DNA of 64,000 bases from Rhodocollybia butyracea (taxonomy: Eukaryota > Basidiomycota > Agaricomycetes > Agaricales > Omphalotaceae). Both the position numbers and the translations under genes were made by a program. The stretch lies in contig JADNRY010000117.1 of the NCBI GenBank assembly GCA_015501585.1, forward strand, positions 62,001 through 126,000. Reading direction: 5' to 3'. The notes beneath the pieces were generated by a model, which did no database searches, was not told where the DNA came from, and saw only the letters and a program-made list of their open reading frames with translations. Below, piece by piece: positions 12,200-22,942 of this stretch (the first letter of the stretch is position 1; every line of letters begins with the position of its first letter).

Positions 12200-12592
12200 T
12201 CAGACTACCTCAGTGGAAAGAATACTTCTGCAAGCTTGGTGACCGTCATCAAGTCCATAGGCTTCGAGTTCAAAGTTGTAATCTTCGCCTTCAACATCTT
12301 CATATTTTTTATTTTCATCATGATCCAAATCCATTGCATTGGGAACTGCATCATGAAACAATGCCGGTTGTAAAGCCTGGGCTCGCTGCGCCGGGCCAGC
12401 TTGGCGAGAAACAGCCTGATGGGATACCATTACTCTGTTAACAGTTTCTGAGATCCTAGCCATATGGGACTCAGTTTGCCTCAAGTAATACTGTCGATGG
12501 GCGATATCCTTCACAGCCTTGATGTGTCTTTCTCGATCGCCAGGTCTGGTAAAGGCTTTGCCGCAGACGAGACATGCCCACACTGAGTTCAT
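12200..12592 (-). CDS. Small zinc-finger-like ORF upstream of the Plavaka transposase
   Basis: A 130-residue minus-strand ORF begins MNSVWACLVCGKAFTRPGDR, with a C-x2-C pair and two following histidines (RERHIKAVKDIAHR) that resemble a loose C2H2 finger. A Gln/Ala-rich middle and an acidic region (MDLDHDENKKYEDVEGED) follow. It lies 316 bp upstream of the transposase Met in the same orientation and may be a transposon accessory ORF or a separate exon. I do not recognise a function. Confidence 0.35.
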   Translation of the reverse strand: MNSVWACLVCGKAFTRPGDRERHIKAVKDIAHRQYYLRQTESHMARISETVNRVMVSHQAVSRQAGPAQRAQALQPALFHDAVPNAMDLDHDENKKYEDVEGEDYNFELEAYGLDDGHQACRSILSTEVV

Positions 12593-12968
12593 GGTCAGAA
12601 CGCTTGGAGGCCAAAGTTGGAGGGGTAAAAACGCCCAAACTGCACTGAGGAACAGTTATATAAGAGTGCCCAGCGAGAATATCAGATGACCATGATACTA
12701 TCAAGTGATCGATCTACTATGTCAATACGACGTGAGAATCGGCACAGTATATTTAGCCCCCATCCCCCGTTATTACGTCTGTACTGGTTCAACTGTTGTA
12801 ATGAACTGTCTTATCAGCACGTTTTTAGTTGTGCGAGTTTTTACTAAGAGTTGTCAAGGATTCCTCCGTGAATTGTATTGACCAAGCTTTTTAGAGAAGG
12901 GGGACCTTCTTTTCACAAAGTATGTACTAAGTGTAGGGTTGTTTCTAGATTTACTTCTTAAAACAAAG

Positions 12969-13210
12969 AAGGGCCAAGTGCCAATTCCAACAATGGGACC
13001 AAATGTCCAAACAATGGGACCAAGCATCCAAACAATAGGCCAAGCGCCTTTCAACAATGGGACCAAATGTCCAAACAATGGGACCAAGTGTCCAAACAAT
13101 AGGCCAAGTGCCTTTCAACAATGGGACCAAATGTCCAAACAATGGGACCAAGCGTCCAAACAATAGGCCAAGCGCCTTTCAACAATGGGACCAAATGTCC
13201 AAACAATAAG
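12969..13210. repeat. Minisatellite, 64 bp period with about 21 bp subunits
   Basis: A unit containing caatgggaccaaatgtcc starts at 12991, 13055, 13119 and 13183, an exact 64 bp spacing. Each period is built from three similar segments ending ccaaacaat, so a shorter repeat was amplified as a trimer. Both strands read open only because of the repeat. Confidence 0.9.
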
Positions 13211-14720
13211 TCAACAATATGACTTGTCACAATTCACACTCTCACAATAGAGAAGTGGGCCAATGGGGTTTCTAGATTTAGAACCACTGATGTACTGAGC
13301 AGGAAGAACTGTAAACTAGATTCAGCTTGCTGTGTAATAGTTACACAGTGTCACTAAGAATAGAGTGTTCTTCAGGGCAAACACAACGAGGTTACTAAGT
13401 CTGTGAGGATCAACTGGGAGTCAAAACCTGGGGATGCACCTCAAGTGGTGATCCCTTTTATACATTTTCGGGGTATTACCATAAATGGATACATGTGTAC
13501 AGTAAGCAGGAGAAACTGAGATGAGTAATGAAAGTAGCCTTAGTAAGTGGGTATAGGGTATATGAGTAATCATGTTTGTTGATTTAAATCACTTGAAATG
13601 TATCAGTCATCATTTCAAGTATGATCAGTAAGCCTTTCAGATGTTGTATGATTCAGCAGACTTTACGCTGACTGAAATGATATATATATAAGCCAATCAT
13701 TTATGTCCATGAACATTATCTAGCAAATAGCCAAGTATGTCTCTGTTGAACTAACACCTCCACTTGTGAACTTGTGTGTGAATGCAGTTCCCTTGAGTAT
13801 GCATCAAGTAAGTCTAGCCTCATATTGAGTGATCACTAGTATTTCCTAGTTTTATGTCCACTCGCATAGGACTTGGGTTTGAGTACAGAATGTGGCAAAT
13901 GCTTATACCATCCAAAATGCAACTCAGTGGGTACAATAGACTTCCTATCAGCTTTGGCTAACAGTGCGGGACTCACTATAGCCCTTAGTATACAATGTAC
14001 AATGCAGATAAGCCTAACATAGCAATATCTAGATTATACAGGCCTTGCCAGAAAACCGGCGTATTACCGTTTCTATTTTTTTCAAGCCATTTAGGACTAT
14101 GATTCAGGAGTCAGAAGAGGTTCAAGTCTTTATAACCGCCTTTTGAACGCGACTCAGGGCCCATCAGCAAGTTTCCAGTGCTGTAGTGCAGTGCTGGGGG
14201 CCGCTGGAAACGGCTGTATAGCGCTCACCGACGTTTTGCCGATGGTCAGAAGACGCTTGGGTACACTAACTCCCCTTGCAACGCGATGTCTTCTCTCGAT
14301 CACCGCTGGAATAAGCAGATGACAAGGCTAATATGTCAAAATCGCAGATCGTGTAGCATCGCCAGTCATCAATCTCCCCAGTCACCGGAATATAGGTCAG
14401 GAGAGCGATGAGAATGAGGACCTCTGATGAAACAATCGCCATTTAATCCCATGGTCACTAACTCTCTCATACTTCTGCTTCTTATCTGCTTTTTCGTGAG
14501 GTCATTCCAAAAGTAAGTCTTTACCATGCGATCCTTGCCTTCTCTTATGTTTTCCTCGAAGTCACAAACACTCCGACCTTTGCCTTCAAACTTACGTCCA
14601 TCGTTGAGAACATCTCGGTTGAAGATTTTTGTAGGACTTGTTGGCTTAGGTGCGTCGTTGAACGCCGATATCGTTGATCGTTGAACTGTTACTAACCAGT
14701 CTGTTTCAGTATACTAAAAC
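13211..14720. other. Intergenic, no gene seen
   Basis: AT-rich sequence with a short (TA)n tract near 13680-13692 and no convincing ORF. The last part may hold the 5' leader of the next ORF, because a possible intron acceptor (ctgtttcag) ends at about 14709, shortly before its ATG. Confidence 0.5.
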
Positions 14721-15089
14721 ATGAGAGGTCCCAAGCGTACAGCCAAGGCGAGGCCCGAGTCAGTGCCTGAGGTGGATGTGGCAAACCAATATCTTGCTAA
14801 TCTTGAAGATACAAACGATACAAACGTGGAAACACTGGAAGCGCAGAATAGGCGACTGCGGGAGGTCAACAGTGGCCTGGTACAATTGCTTCAACAGAGT
14901 ATCGTGATGAACGACGAGAAAGAGGAGCGGGAAGTACGGCACAAGGAAACCAATGGACATCTGATGAATCAATTGGAAAGCCAGATCGCCGCTACCCGAT
15001 CGTTGAACTCGGAAGTTCGACGACTCGAAGCTCTCAGTGAACAGCTGGCCGAGGAAAACTGGGCGTTGATTCAGTTGTTGGAAGATTGA
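14721..15089 (+). CDS. Small coiled-coil protein, function unknown
   Basis: A 122-residue ORF starts MRGPKRTAKARPESVPEVDV, a basic N-terminus that could act as a nuclear signal. Nearly all of the rest is predicted coiled coil by eye, with leucine-rich heptads such as LEAQNRRLREVNSGLVQLL and RRLEALSEQLAEENWALIQL. It ends in ED and a TGA. The codons read cleanly without stops or frameshifts, unlike neighbouring pseudogenes. The nearest gene downstream is the F-box pseudogene about 300 bp away, same strand. I do not recognise the family. Confidence 0.5.
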   Translation: MRGPKRTAKARPESVPEVDVANQYLANLEDTNDTNVETLEAQNRRLREVNSGLVQLLQQSIVMNDEKEEREVRHKETNGHLMNQLESQIAATRSLNSEVRRLEALSEQLAEENWALIQLLED

Positions 15090-15387
15090 CGTCGACGCTG
15101 AGCGCTGATGTTGCGTGCATGAAGTGTCAGGCAATGAAATTTGCTATGCGGTGTGTAATTAATAATCATGTATCTTTGCAATTCAGTGCGTATATGAGGT
15201 CTTTGAATCTACTGATCATCCTGGCATTTGTGCATGTATCGAAGCCACTAAGCTACAGTAAGTTAGATATCCAACCACTACCAGCTACCAAAAGGTGAAG
15301 GAACAATGAGAATCAAGCCTGGATATTTTGATGTCAAACTGTGTACTTCCAGTACCATAGTAGGCGCTTATCATTCTTGTTTCAACC

Positions 15388-17045
15388 ATGAGTCACAACA
15401 ACAAACTTCACTACAACAACACCTCCGAAATTATCAAAAACCTTCGTGAAACTTGGGGCCCCGCTTTAGTGGCACAGGATGAAGCAACCGAGGAGATGTT
15501 AGCGATAGCAGATAAAAAAAATCAAGCGTTTGGATGATGAAATCAGTGAACTCGAAGCCTGCAGAAGTTCCAAATGGAATGAAAGAAAAAAATGGGAGCA
15601 ATGGAAAAACAAGCTGCGCGCATTACGATCCCCCATAAGAAAGCTCCCAGATGAACTGCTATCTGAGATACTCCAGCATCAGGATAATCTCATATACAGC
15701 CACTACAAATCGCACAGTGACATCTTTTGTAAAGCTCCAATGACCATCGTTGCAAGTCAGGTTTGTTTTTGATGGCAAAAGCTTGTTGAGGGTTCCCCAA
15801 TTTTATGGTCAAAGTTGACCATGGATATCTCCATGCTGGCGTGGTCAAATGGCTTGGCTGTGCCCAATTTTGAAGACACCATTCGTCGATTCTTGAACAG
15901 GTCTGGCAGGCATCCTTTGGACCTCTCATTGACTCTCAACCTTCCTCTGTACACAAACACAAACACAAATGCAGGGGGAATTCCTGGGCTCTTCCTTCTT
16001 GCAGAGCAAGCTTATCGGTGGAAAAGTTTTAAATATGTTGGGGAGCAGTCAGTGTGGGCTGATGAAGCACTAGCGAAAAAAATGGATTTTCCACTGCTTA
16101 TGGAACTCGACTGGGAGGCCGCATGTGATTTACCAGAGGCGATTGAAAGAGAGGCTTTTAATCGCTTCGTGCGGCATTCTCCAAGACTCTACTCAATCAG
16201 AGTGAACTTCATTCCAGAATTACCACTCTCCATCTCTGTGCTTAATCTCGATTCCCTCATAACTTCGCAATCAGATTTAAAGGGAGTTTTGGACAACTTC
16301 CCCTCTCTGAAATCCCTCGATATCAGGTTTTACGGGAAGAGGATTCAGAGGAACCTTTAGAGCAGCAACAGATGTGTGGCTCTTGGCCTAACATCACATC
16401 GCTCAGTATCACTCATGCTTTCAGGCAAGGGGCATCACTAAAAGTGATATTTACATTCTTCAGTTTTCCTTGTTTGAGGGAGCTTATCGTTGACCATTCA
16501 AAATGCGAATGGCCCACTGAGGCCTTCAAATCATTTATATCCAGCTCAGGCTGTAGGATACAGTCCCTTGTTCTTGGAGGGGAGATGTATCTCGAACTAT
16601 CAGATGAGGACCTCTTTTGAACACTTCAATGTGTACTAGAGCTTTCATCGTTACAACTCCATGTCCCAGATGATTATAACCCATATTCCCTTCCATCATA
16701 TAGACCGTTTTCTGCGTATCTATTGGAAAAGCTCACGCTCAATGGCAAGAACCCTGATTCCGATATCATTGCAAACCTAGAAAATCTCTCTCTATAACTA
16801 ACGTCGGGGGCGAGTTTGATGACCACGCTGCTATTACCATGGTCCAATCACGTTGGTCCAGGCCTGGACAACTGCGCACTATAAAGTCTTTCACGCTTAA
16901 ATTTGCCTATCGAGAAATTGATCCCAGGACTATGAATATGTACAATGCTTTACGGATTTTGGATGGGGAGGGTTTGAAAGTGGTAGTGTATTCGGAGGTT
17001 CCTTCTAAAGGAAGCAAGCAAGCAAGGAAAGAAGTGTTGGTATGA
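15388..17045 (+). pseudogene. F-box / leucine-rich-repeat-like protein, decayed
   Basis: The ORF starts at ATG 15388. A helical N-terminus leads to an F-box-like core (RKLPDELLSEILQH at about 15635-15676, then ILWSKLTMDI near 15800), the usual start of large basidiomycete F-box families whose products recruit substrates to SCF ubiquitin ligases. Leucine-rich stretches follow (SLTLNLPL, SLKSLDIRF, CLRELIVDH). Lesions: a frame change at an A8 run near 15513-15520, TGA at 15770-15772 where VCxRW is expected, a frame change near 16330, TGA at 16618-16620, and another frame change near 16790. Both TGA codons fit CGA (Arg) mutated by C to T. Family identity is likely; substrate is unknown. Confidence 0.7.
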
Positions 17046-18073
17046 CAAGTATTTCACTACTGGCTAAAAGGTATATTGTAGTACATTTTTTGGAGATACT
17101 GTAGATACTTCAACAGTGCTTGGAGTAATTATATTATACTAGTGAGTCGCTTTGCTATCATATTCTCTTTCCAAGATAAGCCACAGCTTATCAGAGGAAA
17201 GATATCAAGCTACTATTAGACCTCTCGCCGCTTCACATGAAATACTCTCAAATTTGCGTCATTAGACTCGGAAATACTCATATTATCAACGGAAGTGTTA
17301 TGAGATGGATAAATTTCACGCGATTTCGCACTGTTTCCTTCAGTCCTTCAGTGACAGTTGAACGACTTATCTTCGCTAACTACATGCCAGCTATTTCATA
17401 TTAGGCTTTGGCCTTTGGTATAGTTTTCGTAAATAGGTTAATCAAAAGCATTCTGCATTCTTTTCTGCACAAAAAAAAACCAGAGTAAAGTGTACTGAAC
17501 TCGCGACCACGACCTAGGCACATTGATTGAGTTACTGTGGTCCAAAAACATCAGTTCCGTCACTCTACAGATTTGATGATTACTTTATAATGATTCTACT
17601 CAGATTGATCCTTTTGCAAACAGGGCTCAAATACTGAGCAGAATGTTCAGAACGGCGAGTGTGGTTTTTGCATCAATCATCAGGAGCATATAAAATATGT
17701 ATTGAGACCGCTGAGATTACTTCGGAAGGTTATTCACTATTCTAATAACAGGCCAAATTTTAATTCCTACAAGAATCCGTAAAGTATTCATGAAACAAGA
17801 AGCAAAATAATGAGCGATAGGCGAGAGATTTGGCGGCTAAGCGCCCAGTTGCACTTCTTCAGACACTGCCCGACGCAGCAGGAAATTCAAGGTAGAGATT
17901 TCATCTACTACAAACTGATCCATGTATTCAGAAGTTTGAGTAGTATCTAGTCGTTGCAAACTTATTAGCAATTTATCAAAAAGACTGCACTATTGATGTC
18001 AGTCAAGTCAGGTCAGGTGGCGAGCTACGACGCCCACAATGTTATACAGGTCACATTGTTCCGTTTTTCCACC
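17046..18073. other. Intergenic, no gene seen
   Basis: AT-rich, with stops in all frames and no recognisable repeats. An upstream in-frame ATG at 17993 precedes the kinase gene, but the ATG at 18074 has the better context (caccATGag). Confidence 0.45.
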
Positions 18074-20624
18074 ATGAGCAGCGACAGTGAAAACATCGAA
18101 AAGAGCAAAAACATCAGTGAAAACATTGAAAACAACAAAAAAATCGAAAACAGCGATGATATCTACCGGGTCTTCTACAATGTTAACGGGACGCTAGAGC
18201 GCAATCCTGTTATCTACCACCGCAAGGAGATCCCGTCGTTAGTTGTCGACCTTGTTATCCACGAAATCATATACCCTTGCATCTGTGAAAGACACGGCTA
18301 CACACAGGCAGATGTCGAACAAACAGATATCAGCGTTTACAACATCTCCGCGGAGGATTTCAAGGCCATTCGAATTCAGGCCAAGAGGGACTCAGCCGTA
18401 ACCCTTCCTACAAATGGTTTGGTTGTAGATGAAGATGAAATTGGTAAACACTGCCTGGTGGTTTTGCGAGATCATAAGTAGTTTCCAGCATCGCTATAGG
18501 AGCAGAGGCTCATCATGTCGCAGGCTCCGTGCTGCTTGATTTGGGAGAGGGTCTGCACTTGGGCTCTTTCATCCATATGGCCGACTTGCACCATAACAAA
18601 ATCATACGCCTAGTGCAGGACAGCTTGCCAAGCTTTGTCAGGACATTCCTTGAGACTCTTGGCAGCAAGCGCTTCTTTCCAGAAGATGTAAGGCTTACCA
18701 GGGATGCGTTACGGCTCGTCGCTAATTTTGATTTAAACTGAAGGAACACGCACGGCTTTCAAAAGAGCTCGAAAAGACAGGCCACCAGACTACCAAGCTC
18801 TTTGCTGCTTCAGATGTCTCTATCAAAGACAGCGCCGTCTCTCTCAAAAACAGCACCGTCTCTCTTGAAAACAACGCCATCCCTCTCAAATCTCTCGAAA
18901 ACAGCATTGTCTCTCTCGAAGACAACGCCGCTCTCCAAGCCTCCGCTCGCAAAGTTGACCATTACATCTCTTTGCATAAATTCCTTGTTGCTCTAGATCG
19001 CATCTCCACCCTAATCCAGACCAATGGCCTTCAGGAAGTCACTTCACGGGTCTTTTTTGTAGATCTAGGTATCAATTTACTCCTGAGCATGAAGAGCTTT
19101 CGCCGGGATCAAAGAGTAGCCATCTACCCGTACGTTGAGCCTACATCAGCCTTTGTCAGCTGAAGCTTATGTCGGATGTCTGCTAGCTCAACCAAGCCTT
19201 GGCCGATTAAGCAGCTAGTGCTTACTGTTGTAGATCAAACACCGCCCACATACTTCTCCTATAAGCTGAAAAGCGATTTTGGCATTTGGGAGGTTTTGCC
19301 GCGACTTTTGACTGAAACTCAATCCCAAGTGGACAAAGAAGATTACTATCGGCTGCTTTTGCAAGGAGGAAGCATTGTACGGCTTGTGTCCGCGGTCCAG
19401 AAGGAGGACGAAAAGCCCAGGCAGTTCATTCTTCCCTTGGTATACGTCGACCAGCTCTGGCAAGATGTAAGGTTTTTGCTGATGTTTCAGCAAGACGGTG
19501 AGGTTGGTTAATAGCAATTGAGGGACATAACGAAGCCCTGATTGAATATTTTTAGGTCTGCTACTTTGAAAAGGTGTTCGATCTTACCCTGATGGACGAT
19601 TCGCTCTGCTTCTTACTACACCTATATAACCTCCTGGACTACATCCGCTCTGTCAATGATGAAGTCTTGTGAAACCATGTCAGCAACGCATTTGCCAGAC
19701 TCTCCAGCATTCAGACCAGCGGGTCGAAGACTCGGTTTAAACGTAAAACTGAGGACAACAATCAAAGTCCAAGGAAGCGGAATCGTGATGAAGAAAGTCG
19801 GCAGATTGGGGAGCTGGCAAGGCAGCACAGGTATAGGCTTGGAATTGAGCACAAAGTAGGCTTTAATTGCTATCAGTGGCGAGCTCCAAGCTGAATTTTG
19901 ACAGGGCTCAGGCGTTCACTTCAGCACCTCTCCAGATGGCATTAAGGTTGCGGTAAAGAGGGGGTGCAGTGTAGAATTGGCGATCTATGACTACTTGCGC
20001 GAACTCAAAGATTCTCCGTGCTACGTTCTGCCCATTTTTGATGTTCTGACCACCCCCACTGCCTCCTTCCTTGTCTTTCCATGGCTGGAGTCAATGCGCG
20101 ATGTCATTAACAGCAGCAGCAAAAAGCTGTCGTCCAACGATTTCTTGGCGTTGAGCTTGGATCTGGCTTCAGGGCTTTGCTTCTTACACAGACATCTCGT
20201 GGCGCATCTCGACGTCAAACCAGACAACTTGGTGCTTGCCACAGACCACCCAGACAGCCTGATGTTTTTTGCGACCCAACCTGTTCTCAAAATCATCGAC
20301 TTTAACTTGGCAGCCCGCGTTGCACGCAAGGATGAGCTGCTCACCCTTTTCCAAGGGACGGAAGGGTACATGGCTCCTGAGGTATGCTGTGGAGAGCCGT
20401 TTCTCCCATTCAAGGCGGACCTCTTCTCTTGCGGCCGAGTGTTCCTGGATTTCTCCCAGCGTATGCGCGGCAGTGACCAGCAAACAGTAGTAGCTTTTGC
20501 AGAAGGCTTGACTGCTGATGACCCACAGAAGAGGCCCCACCTCGAACAGTGGCTCTCTAGCTGCTCTGTCGCGTCCTCTCGTTTGAAAGAATCTCTGACT
20601 CTTGCTCAAGCTCATCTTGCTTGA
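18074..20624 (+). pseudogene. Multi-exon protein-kinase-domain protein with long N-terminal region, probably inactive gene
   Basis: The start is at 18074 (caccATGag). N-terminal domain (YRVFYNVNGTLERNPVIYH, about 18160-18480), a coiled-coil block of repeated VSLENN-like units (about 18820-18950), a conserved-looking block (YRLLLQGGSIVRLVSAVQ, about 19340-19400) and a C-terminal kinase domain. The kinase has the ATP-binding lysine in VAVKR (19947-19961), HLDVKPDNLVL in place of HRDxKxxN, KIIDFN in place of DFG, and GTEGYMAPEV as the activation-segment end. Two short introns fit the frame (19503-19556 and 19856-19904). Defects: a stop after RDHK at 18479-18481 with a frame change, stops near 18739 and 19161, and TGA at 19670-19672. 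This architecture resembles a multicopy kinase family of Agaricomycetes. Asn for Gly in DFG suggests altered catalysis. Confidence 0.65.
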
Positions 20625-21338
20625 ACACGGCATACGCGTTTGTAGCATTTGGCCAGCTGTGAACGCTGAAAGCATCTTCGACCTGAGGCTGGTTTCTATC
20701 GGGATTTGAGACCCTGACACGGCCGGAATATACAGCGTTTGTCTTGTTCAAAGCTTGCTAATAGCCGCTATATGGCGTACTGCGTTGATTTGTAATTTGT
20801 ATAATTGTTTTTGTATATCATCCTCGTTTTACAGCTGCGCTCTTTTTCTGATTCGTACTTTTTTTTTGCAATTTGTTTTTTTTGTATACTACCTCGCTAG
20901 TTTTATTGTTGTGCTCTTTCTTTTCAAAGCACCTTACCACAATTGGTAAACAGGCTGGATATGTTTATGAAGCGTATGAGGCGTTGATTGAAGCGCGTGG
21001 ACGCATGCAAGCACCGTTTTCTTCGCCGCAAGCAATAGCAAGAGCAAGCTCTTAGGTGGGTGACCGCAAGTCATAAGGCAGTGACACCGCTCCAGCTGTG
21101 AATGACCCTGTGGGGAAGGATAGTATCATCGGAGTAAAATACAGTGATAAGTAGTGCTAGCTAATGGGTTGCGGGATTTCAATGAAGCGTTAAAGCATTT
21201 AGCAGAAAAAGAAACGGATAAACACTTGAAGCAAGAAAGATAAAAGAGTGGGAATCTCGATGACCGCTGAGGTCTCAACGCCCGATTGTCAAAGGAACCC
21301 AAAGGTTGAACGCGTTGCTTGGAGTACACTATCAGTGA
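20625..21338. other. Intergenic, T-rich, no gene seen
   Basis: T-rich low-complexity tracts around 20805-20930 and no supported ORF on either strand. Confidence 0.45.
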
Positions 21339-22088
21339 TCAAACAGATAGCAAGTTTAACGTATGCCTACCAGCGGCAGCGACCGATGGGCCTGCTGGAG
21401 AAAGGGGCCAAACATACTCTTCAAAGTCAAAAGACAATGGTGGCAAGGCAACGTAGTGGTTGAGCTGGTCCTGAGAAGGCCAAGTGGGAAACTCCCCTGG
21501 TGGATTTGTCTCGGAAAAAAATTGGGAATGATGCGAAGCAGAATCTTCAACAGAGAGCACGAAGCTATGACCAATATCTTCCATTCTCGTATCAGGGTAT
21601 TCTTCGGGGTCAGTGTCAGTAGACGCGGGGGTCGAGCGTCGAAGGAGCTCTTCCCGAAGGCAGAGGCTCTCTTCCATGTCGCTGAGAACTTTTAGCCTGC
21701 GAGTGACTTGCTGTTCTATGGCATGGAGGCTTTTTTGCTTGGTTTCGGACTGAGTCCCCGCATTATACCATGATGATAAAGTAGCATATTGCTCATCACT
21801 TATATTTATAGTTTCTTGCACCCTGATCTTCTGGAGGATGGCCACCCTCGAGCAACGCATGGAATATGTGCAAGTATTGCATTGGAAAGAGTTCTTTCGG
21901 GTAGTGCATTTGTTGCCTTTCAATTGGCATTGGTCACATACCTGGTTGTAAGTATTAGTAAATAGGTATGCCAAAATGTTTTGGATATGAACAAGATGAC
22001 TGTATCGCATGTTTAAGTCGCGTCGTTCTTCTTTCGTGCCGCATTTTTTCAGCTGAGGTTGTAACTTCCATGCATTAAAACTGGGCAT
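21339..22088 (-). CDS. Cysteine-cluster protein, function unknown
   Basis: A 249-residue minus-strand ORF. A Cys-rich segment CDQCQLKGNKCTTRK then CNTCTYSMRCSR (about residues 52-82) has spacing C-x2-C-x6-C ... C-x2-C-x5-C, resembling a binuclear zinc cluster common in mushroom hypothetical proteins. A coiled-coil stretch (VTRRLKVLSDMEESLCLREELL) and an acidic, aromatic C-terminus follow. The annotated Met lies inside the left arm of the adjacent inverted-repeat element (22053-22506), so the true N-terminus may have been displaced by that element. Likely DNA-binding or zinc-binding; specific role unknown. Confidence 0.5.
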   Translation of the reverse strand: MPSFNAWKLQPQLKKCGTKEERRDLNMRYSHLVHIQNILAYLFTNTYNQVCDQCQLKGNKCTTRKNSFQCNTCTYSMRCSRVAILQKIRVQETINISDEQYATLSSWYNAGTQSETKQKSLHAIEQQVTRRLKVLSDMEESLCLREELLRRSTPASTDTDPEEYPDTRMEDIGHSFVLSVEDSASHHSQFFSETNPPGEFPTWPSQDQLNHYVALPPLSFDFEEYVWPLSPAGPSVAAAGRHTLNLLSV

Positions 22089-22506
22089 CAGTCCTATGGG
22101 TTTAATGCATCAAAACTGGGCAACTATTGTGACAAATTACAGTGGGAGTAACTGATCAGTCAGCTATCAGGTGACTAATGTGTTAAATATATGGTGACAG
22201 GGAAAGGTTAGTTAAGGTTAGGGTTAGAATAAGAGGAGTGACATGGAGCTGGTTAGGGTTATGATAGGGTTAGGGTTGGAGTGCCATCAGGTAGGTGGCC
22301 CCAATATAAGGGGGGGGGTCTCAGTTTTTTCCCGCGGGTCCTTGTTCTTGAGTTATGGCTGGTTCCATATATTTAACACATTAGTCACCTGATAGCTGAC
22401 TGATCAGTTACTCCCACTGTAATTTGTCACAATAGTTGCCCAGTTTTGATGCATTAAACCCATAGGACTGATGCCCAGTTTTAATGCATTGGACTTACAA
22501 CCTCAG
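22053..22506. mobile_element. Inverted-repeat (MITE/foldback-like) element, 142 bp arms
   Basis: Left arm 22053-22194 (starting ctgaggttgtaac) and right arm 22365-22506 are inverted copies with only a few differences. The loop of about 170 bp includes several ttagggtt motifs. No ORF spans it and no convincing target-site duplication is visible. Its arms run into the minus-strand ORFs on both sides, consistent with insertion into a gene. Confidence 0.85.
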
Positions 22507-22942
22507 GTGGTTTTTTGATCACTGTCTTGAATCTTTCTTTCATTTCATCACCGATTTCAAGAGTCTCCTCATTCAATTTCTGTATAGGAGTTTCTGACAT
22601 TTCCCCAACTTGCAAACCGCTCTTCAATACCTCTGTTGGAAATTTGAGTGTCCTAAGATCATTGCTCGGTGCTCGCATCGACCGACGACGATCTTCATCT
22701 ATAAAGCCCCAGCTGAGAAGAGGAGAATAAAAAAATCGCTGGGGCCTAGGATGAAACAGGGGAGCCGGGGCATACATCTGTGGTTGATTGTTCTGACTAG
22801 ACGCCAGAACACCCTCCTCACCTTCCTCACAGATAAGGTGATCCATAAGTTGACCAGGTGCGAGTTTTCTCTCTAAAAGGTGGGGACTTTGTAGTCGTGG
22901 CAGATGCAAGAACAAGAACTTTCGAGAAAAGAAATCCGTCAC
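22481..22942 (-). CDS. Partial hypothetical protein ending in the inverted-repeat element
   Basis: A 153-residue minus-strand ORF includes PQRFFYSPLLSWGFIDEDRR and EVLKSGLQVGEMSETPIQK. The last residues (EVVSPMH) are encoded by the repeat arm, so the original C-terminus has been replaced. It may be the first part of a protein whose remainder is on the other side of the element or has been rearranged to the plus strand at 23.9 kb. No function recognised. Confidence 0.4.
   Translation of the reverse strand: MTDFFSRKFLFLHLPRLQSPHLLERKLAPGQLMDHLICEEGEEGVLASSQNNQPQMYAPAPLFHPRPQRFFYSPLLSWGFIDEDRRRSMRAPSNDLRTLKFPTEVLKSGLQVGEMSETPIQKLNEETLEIGDEMKERFKTVIKKPPEVVSPMH

Noticed and set aside
22200..22290. 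ttagggtt motifs as a telomere end
   Set aside because: Only a few scattered units inside a transposon-like loop, with genes on both sides; not a terminal array.
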